From contig JAIWNE010000213.1 of NCBI GenBank assembly GCA_025331445.1, positions 1 to 30,981 on the forward strand: 30,981 bases of DNA. Direction: 5' to 3'. The first letter of the stretch is position 1; every line of letters starts with the position of its first letter. A program made the translations under genes and the position numbers. This document shows, in pieces, positions 1-10,013 of the stretch. Below the pieces are notes generated by a model. That model was not told the DNA's origin. It saw only the letters and a program-made list of their open reading frames with translations, and ran no database searches. The stretch is from Blakeslea trispora (taxonomy: Eukaryota; Mucoromycota; Mucoromycetes; Mucorales; Choanephoraceae).

Positions 1-35
1 AGCACACATCAGTTTTTTAATATTATAATATTAAA

Positions 36-66
<31 letters not shown>

Positions 67-165
67 ATTAGGAAAGAAAAAAAAATCATAGTAATTTATT
101 ATCTTTGTTTTTTTTTTCTTTTTCTTTTTTTTTTATTCTTAATCTGAAGTTGACCCAGAAACAAG
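1..165 (+). promoter_or_regulatory. MED15 upstream region with CA/TA microsatellite
   Basis: The stretch holds a (CA)n run followed by a (TA)n run at about 36-67, then long T-rich tracts at about 108-135, ending just before the MED15 start codon. T/CT-rich leaders of this kind precede several genes in the window. No defined TATA box or factor site can be assigned with confidence. Confidence 0.4.
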
Positions 166-1212
166 ATGAATCAACAAAACCCTAATCAACAAATACCCAG
201 TGGGCAACCACCGCCATCACAACCGCAGCAGCTATTACAAACACCTCAGCAACAGCAAGTCAGTCTAGGTCATCCGAACGATATCCCAAATGCCAACTGG
301 AGAAACGAAGTGTCTGTGCCTGATAGAAGTCTCTTTGTGAGTCAACTGTAAGTAATTATTCTTTCTCTCTCCCCCCTTTTTCTCTCTCTCTTTGCCCCCC
401 CCTCTCTCTCTCTCTCTTTCTCCTTCTTTTCTCTGTCTCTCTGTTTACTTAACCCTTTATTTTATTTTGTTTTGCGCGTTTTCGATAGAAGTTTAGCCTT
501 AAAGCACCTTTCACCAACGACTTCAGAAAATGAAACTTATAATGTGGCGAGTAATTTTGAAGCTGGTCTTTATAAACGTTGTTCAAGCAAAGTAAAGTAT
601 ATTTTCGAGGAGACTACAGTTTTCAATAAGCTTAATTGTGTTTCATAGAACGAGTATGTTTTAGCTTATGCTAGGAAATTTCAACAAATCAAAGAACAAA
701 TCAATCAGCAAAATGCAGCCATGATGAACAATAACATGCTTCAGCAACCCATGTCTCCACTGATTAACAATCATGGTCAGGTTGTGCCTTCTTCATCCCC
801 CCAGCTACAACGCCACACCAATACTAATTTTCAACCCTCTCTGGACATGAATCAACCACAGCAGCAATTGGTGCCTGGCCAAAATCAGATGCGTCCTAGC
901 AACAATAACAATATTCAGCAGGCTAATTTCGCTCATTCAATTCAACAAGGTAGGCCTCCACAACAGCTTATGCAATCACCAGCACAGGCTCAGATGTTTG
1001 CCTATCAACGATCTGCTGCTGCTGCTGCCGCAATGGCTGCGTCAAATACACCTCAAATGATGCAACAACAGCGATTACAAGGTCCTCAAGCACAACAACA
1101 AATGCCAATGAACCTATTGAACGCGACAAACGCAGCCAGTCCTACTCAAGGTGGGTTAAATATTACACCTCAACAATTCCAAATGTATTTTGCTCGTCAA
1201 ATGGCCTTGCAA

Positions 1213-1245
<33 letters not shown>

Positions 1246-1488
1246 CAACAACAGCAACAGCAGCAACAACAACAACAACAGCAACAGACCCCACCACCAG
1301 CGCAAGGACAAGGGCAAACACAATCCCAACCATCACAACAACAGCCACAGACACAAAATCCATCTCAACCTTATTCACCCCATATGCAAAATCCTCTACA
1401 GCAACAAGGACAGCAACAACAGCAGCAACAGCAGCAGCAACAGCAGCAGCAACAGCAGCAGCAACAGCAGCAGCAACAACAGCAACAA

Positions 1489-1523
<35 letters not shown>

Positions 1524-4513
1524 ACAACAGCAGCAGCAGCAGCAACAACAACAGAACTCACCTGTTCAGCATCAAGGATTTCTACCGCAAGGAGGTAATA
1601 ATATGATAGGCATGACGCAACAACAGTTGATGAATATGGGGCTTGTGAACAAACCAATGATGGCTGGCGTCAACTTCAGATCCCAACCACCTTCTTCATC
1701 ACAACCACCATCATCCCAGTTCCCACCCTCACAATCGGACACATCAAATAATGGAAATGCCAATAATGTGAGCAGTAACAATAATCCAACAGGTACCACC
1801 ACTCTTGGATCCCCTATGCAACAACATACGTTGGCCTATCCAAGCACGGTAGGATCAGGATCGTTGTCTGCTTCATCTACACCTGTTGTTGTGCCTGCCA
1901 CGCTTTCTTCTACACCTCCCTCTGCGAATACGAATACGAATGCCGCCGCTGCTGCTGCCGCTGCCGCTGCCGCTGCTGCCATTCAACCCTTCAGTATGCG
2001 TCCTACGCATCACCCTGTCACAACAGGCGTTCCAAACCAACAAATCAGTCAAGAGTTATTGATGCAACGAATTCAGCAACAAAACATGATGGGTCCAAGA
2101 CCTCCTCCTTCCATGATCCAACAAACTCCGCAACAGTTTGTGCCACCCCAGATGGGCATGCAACGACCTATGATGAATCAACAACAGCCTCAACAGCAAC
2201 AACAGATGGTACAGAACACGATGATCAAACCCGTCACACCTCATCAAAGAAATCAGGCAGCTAATATTGTACGCCAAATTGATGAAAGTGTACGCCAAGG
2301 CAGAGGTAATGGATGACACTAGATGAGATGAATGAGGCTGACCACATTTCTTTCTATTAGTACGTGGAGCATTGATTGAGGATATGTCAGAAGAGGATAA
2401 AAATGCAATTCGCGAACAGATTGGACAGACAAAACAAATGTATGACAAGATTGATAATCTTTTACCGGTCTTTTTGGCCATGACAGGCAATGTGGAAGCA
2501 ACGCGTCGTTTAGTGATGATGAAGTATATGTTTGAGGATCAACTGAACGCTTTACCCCACAATAAGTTTATTATCAGTCTGGAGAATTTGCACAAGTTAA
2601 GAGAACAGTTTAGTGGGTATTTCAATTGGGTCAGAAATGCGGTTGGACAACAGCAACAGCAACAAATCAATGCTATGAATCAACAGACTCAAATCGGTTT
2701 AGGTTTGTTGCCTATGCAGTTACAACAACAGCAGCAACAGCAACAACAGCAACAACAACAACAACAACAGCAACAACAGCAGGCAGGTGTTCATTTCAAT
2801 CCACAGGGCATGCAAAATAACAATGGTAATGCACCACCACAAGCAATGAGCCAAATGCAGGCTATGAGTCAAGCTCAAGCCATGAGTCAATCTCAAGCCC
2901 AGGCATTAGCCATGTTGCGTCAGCAACAGCTTCAGCAACAGCAACAACAACAGCAACAGCAGCAACAACAACAGCAACAGCAACAGCAGCAACAGCAGCA
3001 ACAACAAGCACAACAGCAGCAACAGCAACAACAACAACAGCAAGAAAGTCCTGTTGTGGCTAATGCAACTCAATCAACTGAAAATACACCTGTTATGGCT
3101 CATTCTACTATCAACACCACACCTTCTCTAGGCATCAAGCGTGGCAGTATTGACCTGAAGCTACCACCCAATAAGAAACAACGTGGTACACGATCTGCTG
3201 CTCAATCGCCTACAATGAGTCGAAAGAATCAAAAGGCTGAAAAGGAAAAGGCATCCACTGTGCAAGAATCAAATTCCAACACAAATAGCCCAGTGATCAG
3301 TACTCTACCGGCTCAACCTGGACTTGTTCAAAATAACAATAACACCAATAGTAACAACAACAACGCTAATAATAATAACAACAACAACAACAACAACAAT
3401 CACTTTATGCCTCAACCATCTACTACCATGGACCCTATGCATCACTATATTCATCCCAACAGTGGATTAGGTGGTGTTCCTGTCAAGGGAGGCATGCCAC
3501 TCAGCCAACATCAAGCACAACAACATACCTTTTATGTAGCAGCCATCAGTAACGGTATCCCTCCTCAGATTGCCAATCTGTTACCACCCAAGGCCTTACA
3601 GTACAGCTGGATCCTACAACAGGCTGCTCAGAACAAGATGGTTTTGGCACCTACTCAACAACAGCAATTCCAAACTGCTCTGAATGAATATATTGAACAT
3701 GCCAGACAACAACTGGCTCATCAGATGGCCTCTGGTGCTTCACCTGCCATGCATACAAAAATGGTACAACCACCTCTTTCTCAACAGCAACAACAACAGA
3801 TGTTTGCTCAAACCATGTCTTCACCTATTAACACGCAATCCCCAGTGATGAAGAATGAAGACCATGGATCACAAAAACCTTCGTCATTAGATAACACTAG
3901 CCAGATACCCGGTCCAAACCATCCTAATCCTAGTCATAGTAGCAGCAGTAGTCATAGCTCGCATAACGATCTGATCGTTCAACCTTCTATGACATTACAG
4001 CCTTCAGGGCAAGAAGAGATGATGTCGTCTCTCTATTTTGGAGCCAATGAGCTGATGGACCATCCATTCTCAAACCAACCTCAACCTGCATACCACCAAA
4101 CCACGCCTTCTTCTCGCCGTGCCTCTTCTTCCTCATCGCCACCCTCTTCCAACCCCCCTTCCTCTCAGCCACCTTCTCAGACAACCCAATTACAAGCTAC
4201 ACCTAGTATGTTTGAGGGTTATTCTTCTGCCCTAAAAGAAGGTTACAAAGACGAAACATTTGGCACACCTGATCTTAGTCTGATGAAGCCCTCCACAGTG
4301 AAAGAAGAGCGACATCAACCACAGCAACAAGAGCCCGAATCGTTTATTGAGGCTAATGATCTGCAATCTTCTTGGTATGATTCAACCACAGCTATTGATC
4401 TTGGTTTAGATGGATTTGATTGGGATAACAATGATTTTGTCAAGCTGGACGATAATGATGGTACAAGTACACCTGCTGTTACTGCCAGTAATACAAATAC
4501 AGGTAATTGTTAG
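166..4513 (+). CDS. MED15: Mediator complex subunit 15 (Gal11/MED15-like), four exons
   Basis: Exons 166-347, 489-591, 649-2305 and 2361-4513 join in phase to give 1364 residues. Residues about 45-118 form a KIX-like domain: it opens with WRNEVSV, has a middle YNVASNFEAGLYKRC and ends NEYVLAYARKFQQIKEQI, which matches the MED15/Gal11 KIX layout. KIX domains of this family bind acidic activators, and MED15 sits in the Mediator tail that links activators to RNA polymerase II. After the KIX come long low-complexity regions with glutamine runs of 26 (1210-1287), 48 (1411-1554), 20 (2723-2782), 25 (2933-3007) and 11 (3011-3043), a 13-Ala run (1942-1980) and an Asn-rich run (about 3333-3396). A non-repetitive helical block opens exon 4 (about residues 648-740), and a second lies near 3535-3725. 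The acidic C terminus includes DLGLDGFDWDNNDF. The start is the first ATG after the T-rich leader. The first three introns are short (141, 57 and 55 nt). Assignment is by KIX similarity and overall architecture; a different Q-rich KIX coactivator is the main alternative. Confidence 0.85.
1210..1554 (+). repeat. Two long mixed CAA/CAG tracts inside MED15
   Basis: Pure glutamine codons run for 26 codons (1210-1287) and 48 codons (1411-1554). The interval between them is also rich in Gln, Pro and Ser. CAA and CAG are interspersed, which usually makes such tracts less prone to slippage than pure CAG. Further tracts lie at 2723-2782, 2933-3007 and 3011-3043. Confidence 0.95.
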
Positions 4514-4839
4514 TCAAGACAAACACATTGGGGGCGTTTTTATTGACTTTCTCTTGTAAAAAAAAAAAAAAAAAAATAGCAAGATAATAGAACTCGTCTG
4601 TAAAACATCACCCCTCCTTTCTTTTCTTTTTTTTTTTTTATTATTATTATTATTTTCTTTCACACACAAACAAAATATTACATTTATATATATATATATA
4701 ACAAAAAAAAGAGACACACCCATATACGCAGCAATTACTTTATTACTTTTCTTCTTCTTGTCTTTTATGTATACATACACGCACAATTCAAATATATCAA
4801 AAAAAAAAGAATTATTAACAAAGAAAAGAGAATGTTCTG
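4514..4839 (+). other. MED15 3' flank, low complexity
   Basis: No gene is seen. The interval is a string of poly(A) (about 4558-4577), poly(T), (TTA)n, a (TA)n run near 4686-4700 and AC-rich sequence. It probably includes the MED15 3' untranslated region and poly(A) site, but no single signal stands out. The minus-strand reading frame across it is a translation of low-complexity DNA. Confidence 0.5.
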
Positions 4840-4965
4840 TATTTGTCACTGTTGGTTCAAGTGGCTTTTTAGCTCTCTCTCTTTTGAGATTACTCCAAAA
4901 TGACTCGATAGGATTGAGCTCTGGCGAATGAAATATTTGGCAATATTCATTGGGGGTTATGATTT
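4840..4965 (-). pseudogene. Tc1/mariner transposase C-terminal fossil
   Basis: Read on the minus strand, the DNA around 4860-4948 encodes HSPELNPIESFW followed by SNLKRERAKKP. This is the C-terminal catalytic glutamate block of Tc1/mariner-type DDE transposases (consensus SPDLNPIEHLW). No upstream DD portion is recognisable beyond about 4965, and no terminal repeats were found, so this is a short relic of a dead element. It is a separate fossil from the one at 6.6-7.6 kb. Confidence 0.7.
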
Positions 4966-5370
4966 ATCAGATAAATAAAACTTGCTGGTATTTCTCAACC
5001 AATACGATTGTCTCCTTATCTGATGTTTGTATCATCAGGCACTAACAAAGAAAATACATGAATGATCCCTTTTTCTTTTTCTTTTTTTACCAAAGTGTAA
5101 TCTAAAACCGTAATATGATCAATCGTAAAATAGGGGAGGCAAAAAAAAAAAAGGGAGAACGATAGCATGATTTTTTACTCCTGAAAGCAAAAGAGAAAGA
5201 AAGAAAGAAATGATCATTCACTCCGGTCCGGGCTTTCATTTAAATAGAATCCGAACTACGCACTACTGTTTTTTTTTTTTACTTTTTTAATTGGTACGTC
5301 AGGCTTCGTTTCTTTATCCCTTTTTTTTTGTTATTATTAGTCAAGACAGCACTAGATTAAACTTGCAAAG
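4966..5370. other. Intergenic, UBC2 upstream region
   Basis: No gene is visible. The sequence is AT-rich with A- and T-homopolymers, a GAAA-rich run near 5185-5210 and a T-tract about 30-45 nt before the UBC2 ATG. The left part may be decayed transposon flank. Confidence 0.4.
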
Positions 5371-6095
5371 ATGTCCACACCTACAAGAAGAAGACTCATG
5401 CGTGATTTCAAGAGACTACAAAGTGATCCTCCAGGTAAGATGACTGGTTTGTTTATAGAGACACTATGGAAACTCATCTTGATTTTTTTTTATTAAATAG
5501 CTGGTGTGTCAGGTAATAATGAACTTTAGAGAAAGAGAAGAATAAGCCAACATTATACGAAAAAAAAAACAATAGGTTCACCTTGTCAAGACAATATCAT
5601 GATGTGGAATGCAGTCATTTTTGGTCCTGGTAAGTTTCAGTGCAAAACAAATCCTCAATTAATTCACTCTCTTTTTTTTTTATTATCATTAGCTGATACC
5701 CCATTTGAAGATGGCACATTTAAGCTTGTTTTACAATTTGACGAAACTTATGTAAGAAACAGCACACACACACACACAAAAGAGAGAGAGAAATTGATGG
5801 TGTCTTTTTTTTTTTTTTTTTTTTTGAATAGCCTAACAAACCACCTCAAGTAAAATTTGTATCAAAAATGTTTCACCCTAATGTATATGCCAATGGCGAA
5901 CTTTGTCTGGATATTTTACAGAACAGATGGAGTCCTACTTATGATGTGGCAGCCATCTTAACCAGTATTCAATCCCTCTTTAATGATCCCAATCCCAACT
6001 CACCTGCTAATGCTGAAGCTGCCAATCTTTATCGTGAAAACAGAAAAGAATATGTACGCCGAGTAAGAGAGATTGTTGAAGAATCATGGGAATAA
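5371..6095 (+). CDS. UBC2/RAD6: Ubiquitin-conjugating enzyme E2, RAD6/UBC2 (five exons, one 12-nt microexon)
   Basis: Exons 5371-5434, 5501-5512, 5576-5629, 5693-5751 and 5832-6095 join in phase to 150 residues. The product starts [17 protein letters not shown], as RAD6 and UBE2A/B do. It contains the HPN motif ([15 protein letters not shown]) with the catalytic cysteine at residue 88, the position used in RAD6. The C terminus ends in ESWE without a long acidic tail, unlike budding yeast Rad6 and like the animal and fission yeast forms. RAD6 loads ubiquitin for histone H2B mono-ubiquitination with Bre1, for PCNA modification with Rad18 and for N-degron turnover with Ubr1. The second exon is only 12 nt (CTGGTGTGTCAG) and supplies the conserved AGVSG segment after DPP; without it the family alignment breaks. 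All four introns are 63-80 nt. Confidence 0.96.
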
Positions 6096-6562
6096 ATAAA
6101 ATTGCATAAATAATAATAATAAAAAAAAAAGGACATGTCAATTCCAAGAAAAAAATAATGCCTAAAAAGGGGAATTAGGTGACCCTTTTTTTTTCGGTGT
6201 TTTTTTTTTAATAATTCAATGGCATTAGATTTATGAGAGAAACACGCTATAATCAAATAATAAGAACGTGTTGAATGAAAACAGTCAGACCTAGATTTTC
6301 CCCTCTTCAAAATAACTACTGAAAGGGAAAAGACTTTTACATTTTATGGATGTGACAGACTCAAGTTACAACTGCTCTTTTTTGCATTCACGAACAAAAG
6401 GGTTGCATACAATTTTAGTTTTTTTTTTTGAAATACCGAAAATCAACCTATATCATGCAGTGAACACAATAAGCCTAAGAAGGACATTCTTTTCTCCAAT
6501 TCAACAACAATGTAGCTTGAGTGATAGTGTTAAAGAAATAAGAGAAAGAACCGATGTGTAAT
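6096..6562. other. Intergenic, no gene seen
   Basis: The interval holds the presumed UBC2 3' untranslated region with (AAT)n and A-rich sequence just after the stop, then AT-rich DNA leading into the transposase fossil. The short open frames at 6029-6310 (-) and 6346-6561 (+) show no recognisable protein features. Confidence 0.5.
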
Positions 6563-7561
6563 GTTTAGTCTGCATCAATAAGTACCTGATAGTGTTCCTT
6601 CATATTTACAACTATACGTGTTGTAAGATCAATACTGATACTTGACCGAGCTTCTTACAGAGTTGACTCCAATTGCTTTGCATTGTTTGCATTAGGACTC
6701 TGTTATTCCATGAGCTTATCTAGAGAGCTCCAGATATGCTCAATTGGGTCGAGATCAAGACTTTGTGGTGGCTAGGAATCAAAGCGGGTGATTTGATGTA
6801 CATCTTTCCACCACATTGCATACTTATCTACGTGACATACAGTGTTATCTTCCTGCAGTATGAAGTCTTGATTCTTCTTCTTGCTCAATTCAATGAACCA
6901 TGGCATGAATTTCTTGGCCAGGATGTTGACACAAGTATTTTGATCTACAGAGCCATCGCACAAGACCAAAGGATCAAAACTGCCAACCCAAAAACATGAC
7001 CATGCTATTACGGACCCTTTGTTCCACTTTGTTGTAGGCACATTGTGTTAATTTTGATATCTTTTGTCGTAGTTTCAAAGTAATCTGGCTTCTTTACGAT
7101 AGCCTTTCACAGTAGATCGCGACCCATCAGACCACACATCACGTCTTGAACTCTTTAATAGCCAATTGACCCTTTCTTTGGCCCATCAAAGTCGCTTAAG
7201 CCTGTTTAGTTCAGACATTTCTGGCTTATGAGCTGCAAAGTACGATGCAAAACCCATATCTTTCAAGTAGCTAATCAAGGTGTTTCTGTGAATGTTGATC
7301 TGAACCGACTTGAGCTCAGAATTAGTTTGATTGTAAAAAAACTAAAGGATAGTGTCTTGCAACTTACTCAAGATAATTCACATCTATTTCTCACAATATC
7401 TTGAGTTCCTCAGAAAGTTTCTCATGCAATGGCAACCTGGTCTCCTTGACTCGGTCGACAACTTGGTATACACTGGTCTTAGCAACACCAATCCTATCTT
7501 TGCTAAAGAAAGTTCTGTTTTATTCTCAGTGATATTCATTGAGCTATCTTCATGATATTTC
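6563..7561 (-). pseudogene. Degenerate Tc1-like transposase
   Basis: The minus strand carries, in order, an HTH segment (GVAKTSVYQVVDRVKETR near 7445-7500), a linker (NTLISYLKDMGFASY near 7240-7295), the first catalytic block degraded from WSDES to WSDGS (near 7125), then KWNKGSVIAWSCF, QEDNTVCH (second Asp) and SLDLDPIEHIW (Glu block, near 6730-6765). These follow the order of a complete Tc1/mariner DDE transposase of about 330 residues. Several stops and frameshifts break it, including in-frame stops near 7385 and 7190 and a frame change near 6780. No convincing terminal inverted repeats were found at the flanks. The element is dead. Its sequence differs from the DDE family in the right half of the window. 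Confidence 0.85.
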
Positions 7562-8325
7562 CTTGTCCATCCTCAAGATAAAACGGGTAGCTCACTATAA
7601 ATGTACTTTACGAGAAATGCATCAACTTTATTCTGGAAAGTATAGCTTATTTTTCTTAAAGTGCAATACTCTTGATTCTCAAAATGTACCATCTTTTTCC
7701 CAAAAAAAAAAACTGCAATCACCTAAATGTTAAATGTGCGACATCATTTTGAGAAAAGGTATTTATCCTCTCTCTCTCTCTCTCTTTTTTTTCTTTATTA
7801 CGGATCAATGAGCATTCTTCTCTACATGTTGTATACAGAGTAATTTTCTTTCTTTCTGTCAGCACTATTTACCCTCTATAGTCTTCCTAGTTGGAACTTG
7901 CCCGCTTTAATTTTCTTACAGTTTGATTAAATGTCAGCAAAGAATTCTAACAATAGGACTTATTTGACACTTCAATCTCTAAACAAATGGATAAACTGCC
8001 GACAAAATACTAAAAAATAAAGAAAGAGAAAAACGTGGCTCAGAAGAGTCATTTATTATTTCTTTAATCTCTTTCAGTGCATCATTTAGATTCTTGAAAA
8101 AGAAAAAAGGAGAAAAAAAATAAAGAAATTAGTAGGAGATGCTTTTTTTTGTTTTGAAGTCCATGAGGCTTAAATACATTTTGCTCCTGTTTTCCAAAAA
8201 AAAAAAAAAAAAAGCTTAGAGTCGTACATACAAACGAATAAAAGTTCTTTTTTTTTTTTATTTTTCTGTCTCTCTCTCTCTCTCTTTTTTTCTTATTTTT
8301 TTTTTTTTACTCACAAATCAATGCT
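7562..8325. other. Intergenic, low complexity
   Basis: No gene is supported. The stretch includes (CT)n tracts at about 7770-7785 and 8268-8285 and A/T homopolymers near 8195-8213 and 8248-8260. The second CT/T-rich tract lies immediately before the ATG at 8326 and resembles the leader of other genes here. Confidence 0.5.
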
Positions 8326-8694
8326 ATGACGAAAGAACAATTTTGGGAAAAAGAATCGGTCAATGAATATTTAACTTTTATACAAGCCAAAGAAGACAAT
8401 GAATGGCCAGACGATCTTTTAGAAGACGATAGGAATTTACAACTGACAGATAAACAAACACAGGATAGCTTGTTGATTGAGATAGCAAAAGAATCCAACC
8501 CTTATTCATTCCAGCCTGAATTAGAGGATACCATGGGAATGACAAAATCGTATACCATCACTGCTGTTTTTGAGCGTAACCATATTACCAATCAGCTATT
8601 TTTGCTTGTTCTCTTTATTCTCTGTATCACCATTTGGATCTTGAGTCAGTACAAGGTAAAGAAAATAAAAGAAAAGATAGAGATTGTTTGTTAA
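8326..8694 (+). CDS. Hypothetical small tail-anchored membrane protein
   Basis: A single open frame of 122 residues starts about 15 nt after a long CT/T-rich tract, the leader type seen for MED15 and the Ies2-like gene. Residues 1-85 are acidic and hydrophilic (for example DNEWPDDLLEDD). Residues about 90-108 form one strongly hydrophobic helix (LFLLVLFILCITIWIL), followed by a basic tail KVKKIKEKIEIVC. One membrane helix near the C terminus with a basic end suggests a tail-anchored protein. I do not recognise the family. A GTAAAG inside the tail codons (about 8656) could be an intron donor, which would change the C terminus. It could also be a chance ORF, though its amino acid composition argues against that. 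Confidence 0.5.
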   Translation: MTKEQFWEKESVNEYLTFIQAKEDNEWPDDLLEDDRNLQLTDKQTQDSLLIEIAKESNPYSFQPELEDTMGMTKSYTITAVFERNHITNQLFLLVLFILCITIWILSQYKVKKIKEKIEIVC

Positions 8695-10013
8695 TATCTT
8701 GATAGAGATGGAAAGTGAAACAGACAATCCATCTTTTACCAAATTCTACAGAAACAATTGAAATTACATGCAAGCAATAGAAAGAAAATAAAATCTTGTA
8801 GAATTCACTATTAAATGATAGTTTGTTCACATAAGCTTGGATCTTGCTTGAAATGAAACTTTGTTAGATATAGTTTTGGCAACAACAATAGCCAAGTTTC
8901 TCTCTTTATTTTAAAACGAAAAAAAAAGAGATACCGGATCGCCATCGGAGCATCCGATTATCTTTTTTTTTTTTTTAAACAAATATTTGGGCTGATAAAT
9001 ACAAAGAAAAGAAAAAAGGGTTGTATAAGTGATGACAATAGCAGGAATACAAATCGAGTTTACTGGTGGCAAACAAGAGTTTTTCTTTTGGCAGTAGTAG
9101 CAAGTGAGAAAAAATAGTCTAAAACAGGTTTTGGAACAAGATCTATCAACTTGAAAATCAGCACTCAAACAGATTATTTCATTTATCTACAAATAAACAA
9201 ATATACAAACATATATCATTTGAAATAGCTTTTTCTTTTTTGTTTTATTTAAATGGCAAGAGATACCTTTTTTAGGGTTGTGTGGCTGCAATATGAATAC
9301 ACAGAAAAAAAAAGAAGAAGAGAGGGACTGTATCATACTGACGTATCGCTATGATTCCAAATAACAATAACCCATTCATATATGAATAACAAGGAGTGAT
9401 GGAGAGGAGGGGGAGACAAGCAAAAGGTCTTGCCATATCAGTTATGATATCACTTATATTATCTGCTTTCAGATGAATAGAAAATGTTATAAGGAATAGG
9501 TGATAAAGCAGCTTATTTTCTATAAAAGAAACAAATCTGATTTACAACTTCTTTTTTTTCTTATATCAGTAAATGAGCAATATATGACTTTCCTTGTTCA
9601 TTCTATCTAAATCTGTCAATATCAAAGTCTATTGACATTGTTTCCCAAATAAGTGATAGGATGAGAAAAAAAAGGGAGAGAAAGGGGGGAGAGAGGGAAG
9701 AGGAGGTACATTCAATATGAGAGATGATGACACGAGTGACTTATTGGTTTCTTAGGTTATGTATCATTGATCCAAACAAAAAATCTCTCTTTGTATCTAT
9801 ATACTTTCTAAACTAGCCTACTTTGATTTACTACACTATCTACCGCCCAAAAGAAGGAGAGACAATACTTTGTTTAGCTGTATCGTTTCATCCTTTTTTC
9901 TATCTTTAAACTGTTGAACGAGTTATATCAAGGGACACACTTTCTATTAGATATTTAAAATGAAATAAAAAAGAAGAGTGATCCTATTGTTCTTTTTTTT
10001 TCTTTCTTGAACC
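8695..10013. other. Long intergenic region, no gene seen
   Basis: About 1.3 kb contains no frame with recognisable protein features. It has A-rich and GA-rich tracts (for example near 9665-9710) and several T-runs, ending with a T-rich leader directly before the ATG at 10014. A minus-strand frame at 8911-9168 is Phe/Lys/Cys-rich with no domain and is treated as chance. The interval may hold the SKT5-like promoter. Confidence 0.5.

Noticed and set aside
1163..1657. Overlapping open frames on both strands inside MED15 (Val/Ala-rich minus, Asn/Ser-rich plus)
   Set aside because: They are frame shadows of the CAA/CAG tracts, which read as poly-Asn/Ser or poly-Val/Ala in other frames.
2056..2501. 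Minus-strand frames opposite the MED15 exon 3-4 junction
   Set aside because: They lie antisense to coding exons and show no protein features of their own.
4514..4849. 111-residue minus-strand frame
   Set aside because: It translates A/T homopolymers and microsatellites (Phe, Lys, Asn runs) and overlaps only the edge of the Tc1 fossil.
4845..4870. Possible tRNA T-arm (GGTTCAAGT)
   Set aside because: No acceptor stem, D-arm or anticodon arm can be fitted around it; no convincing tRNA or 5S rRNA gene was found anywhere in the window.
6400..7760. Terminal inverted repeats for the Tc1-like fossil
   Set aside because: Only short A/T-rich matches could be found between the flanks; none was long or specific enough to call.
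8911..9168. 85-residue minus-strand frame
   Set aside because: Its composition follows AT-rich DNA, with a Lys run from a T-tract; no start context or domain was found.
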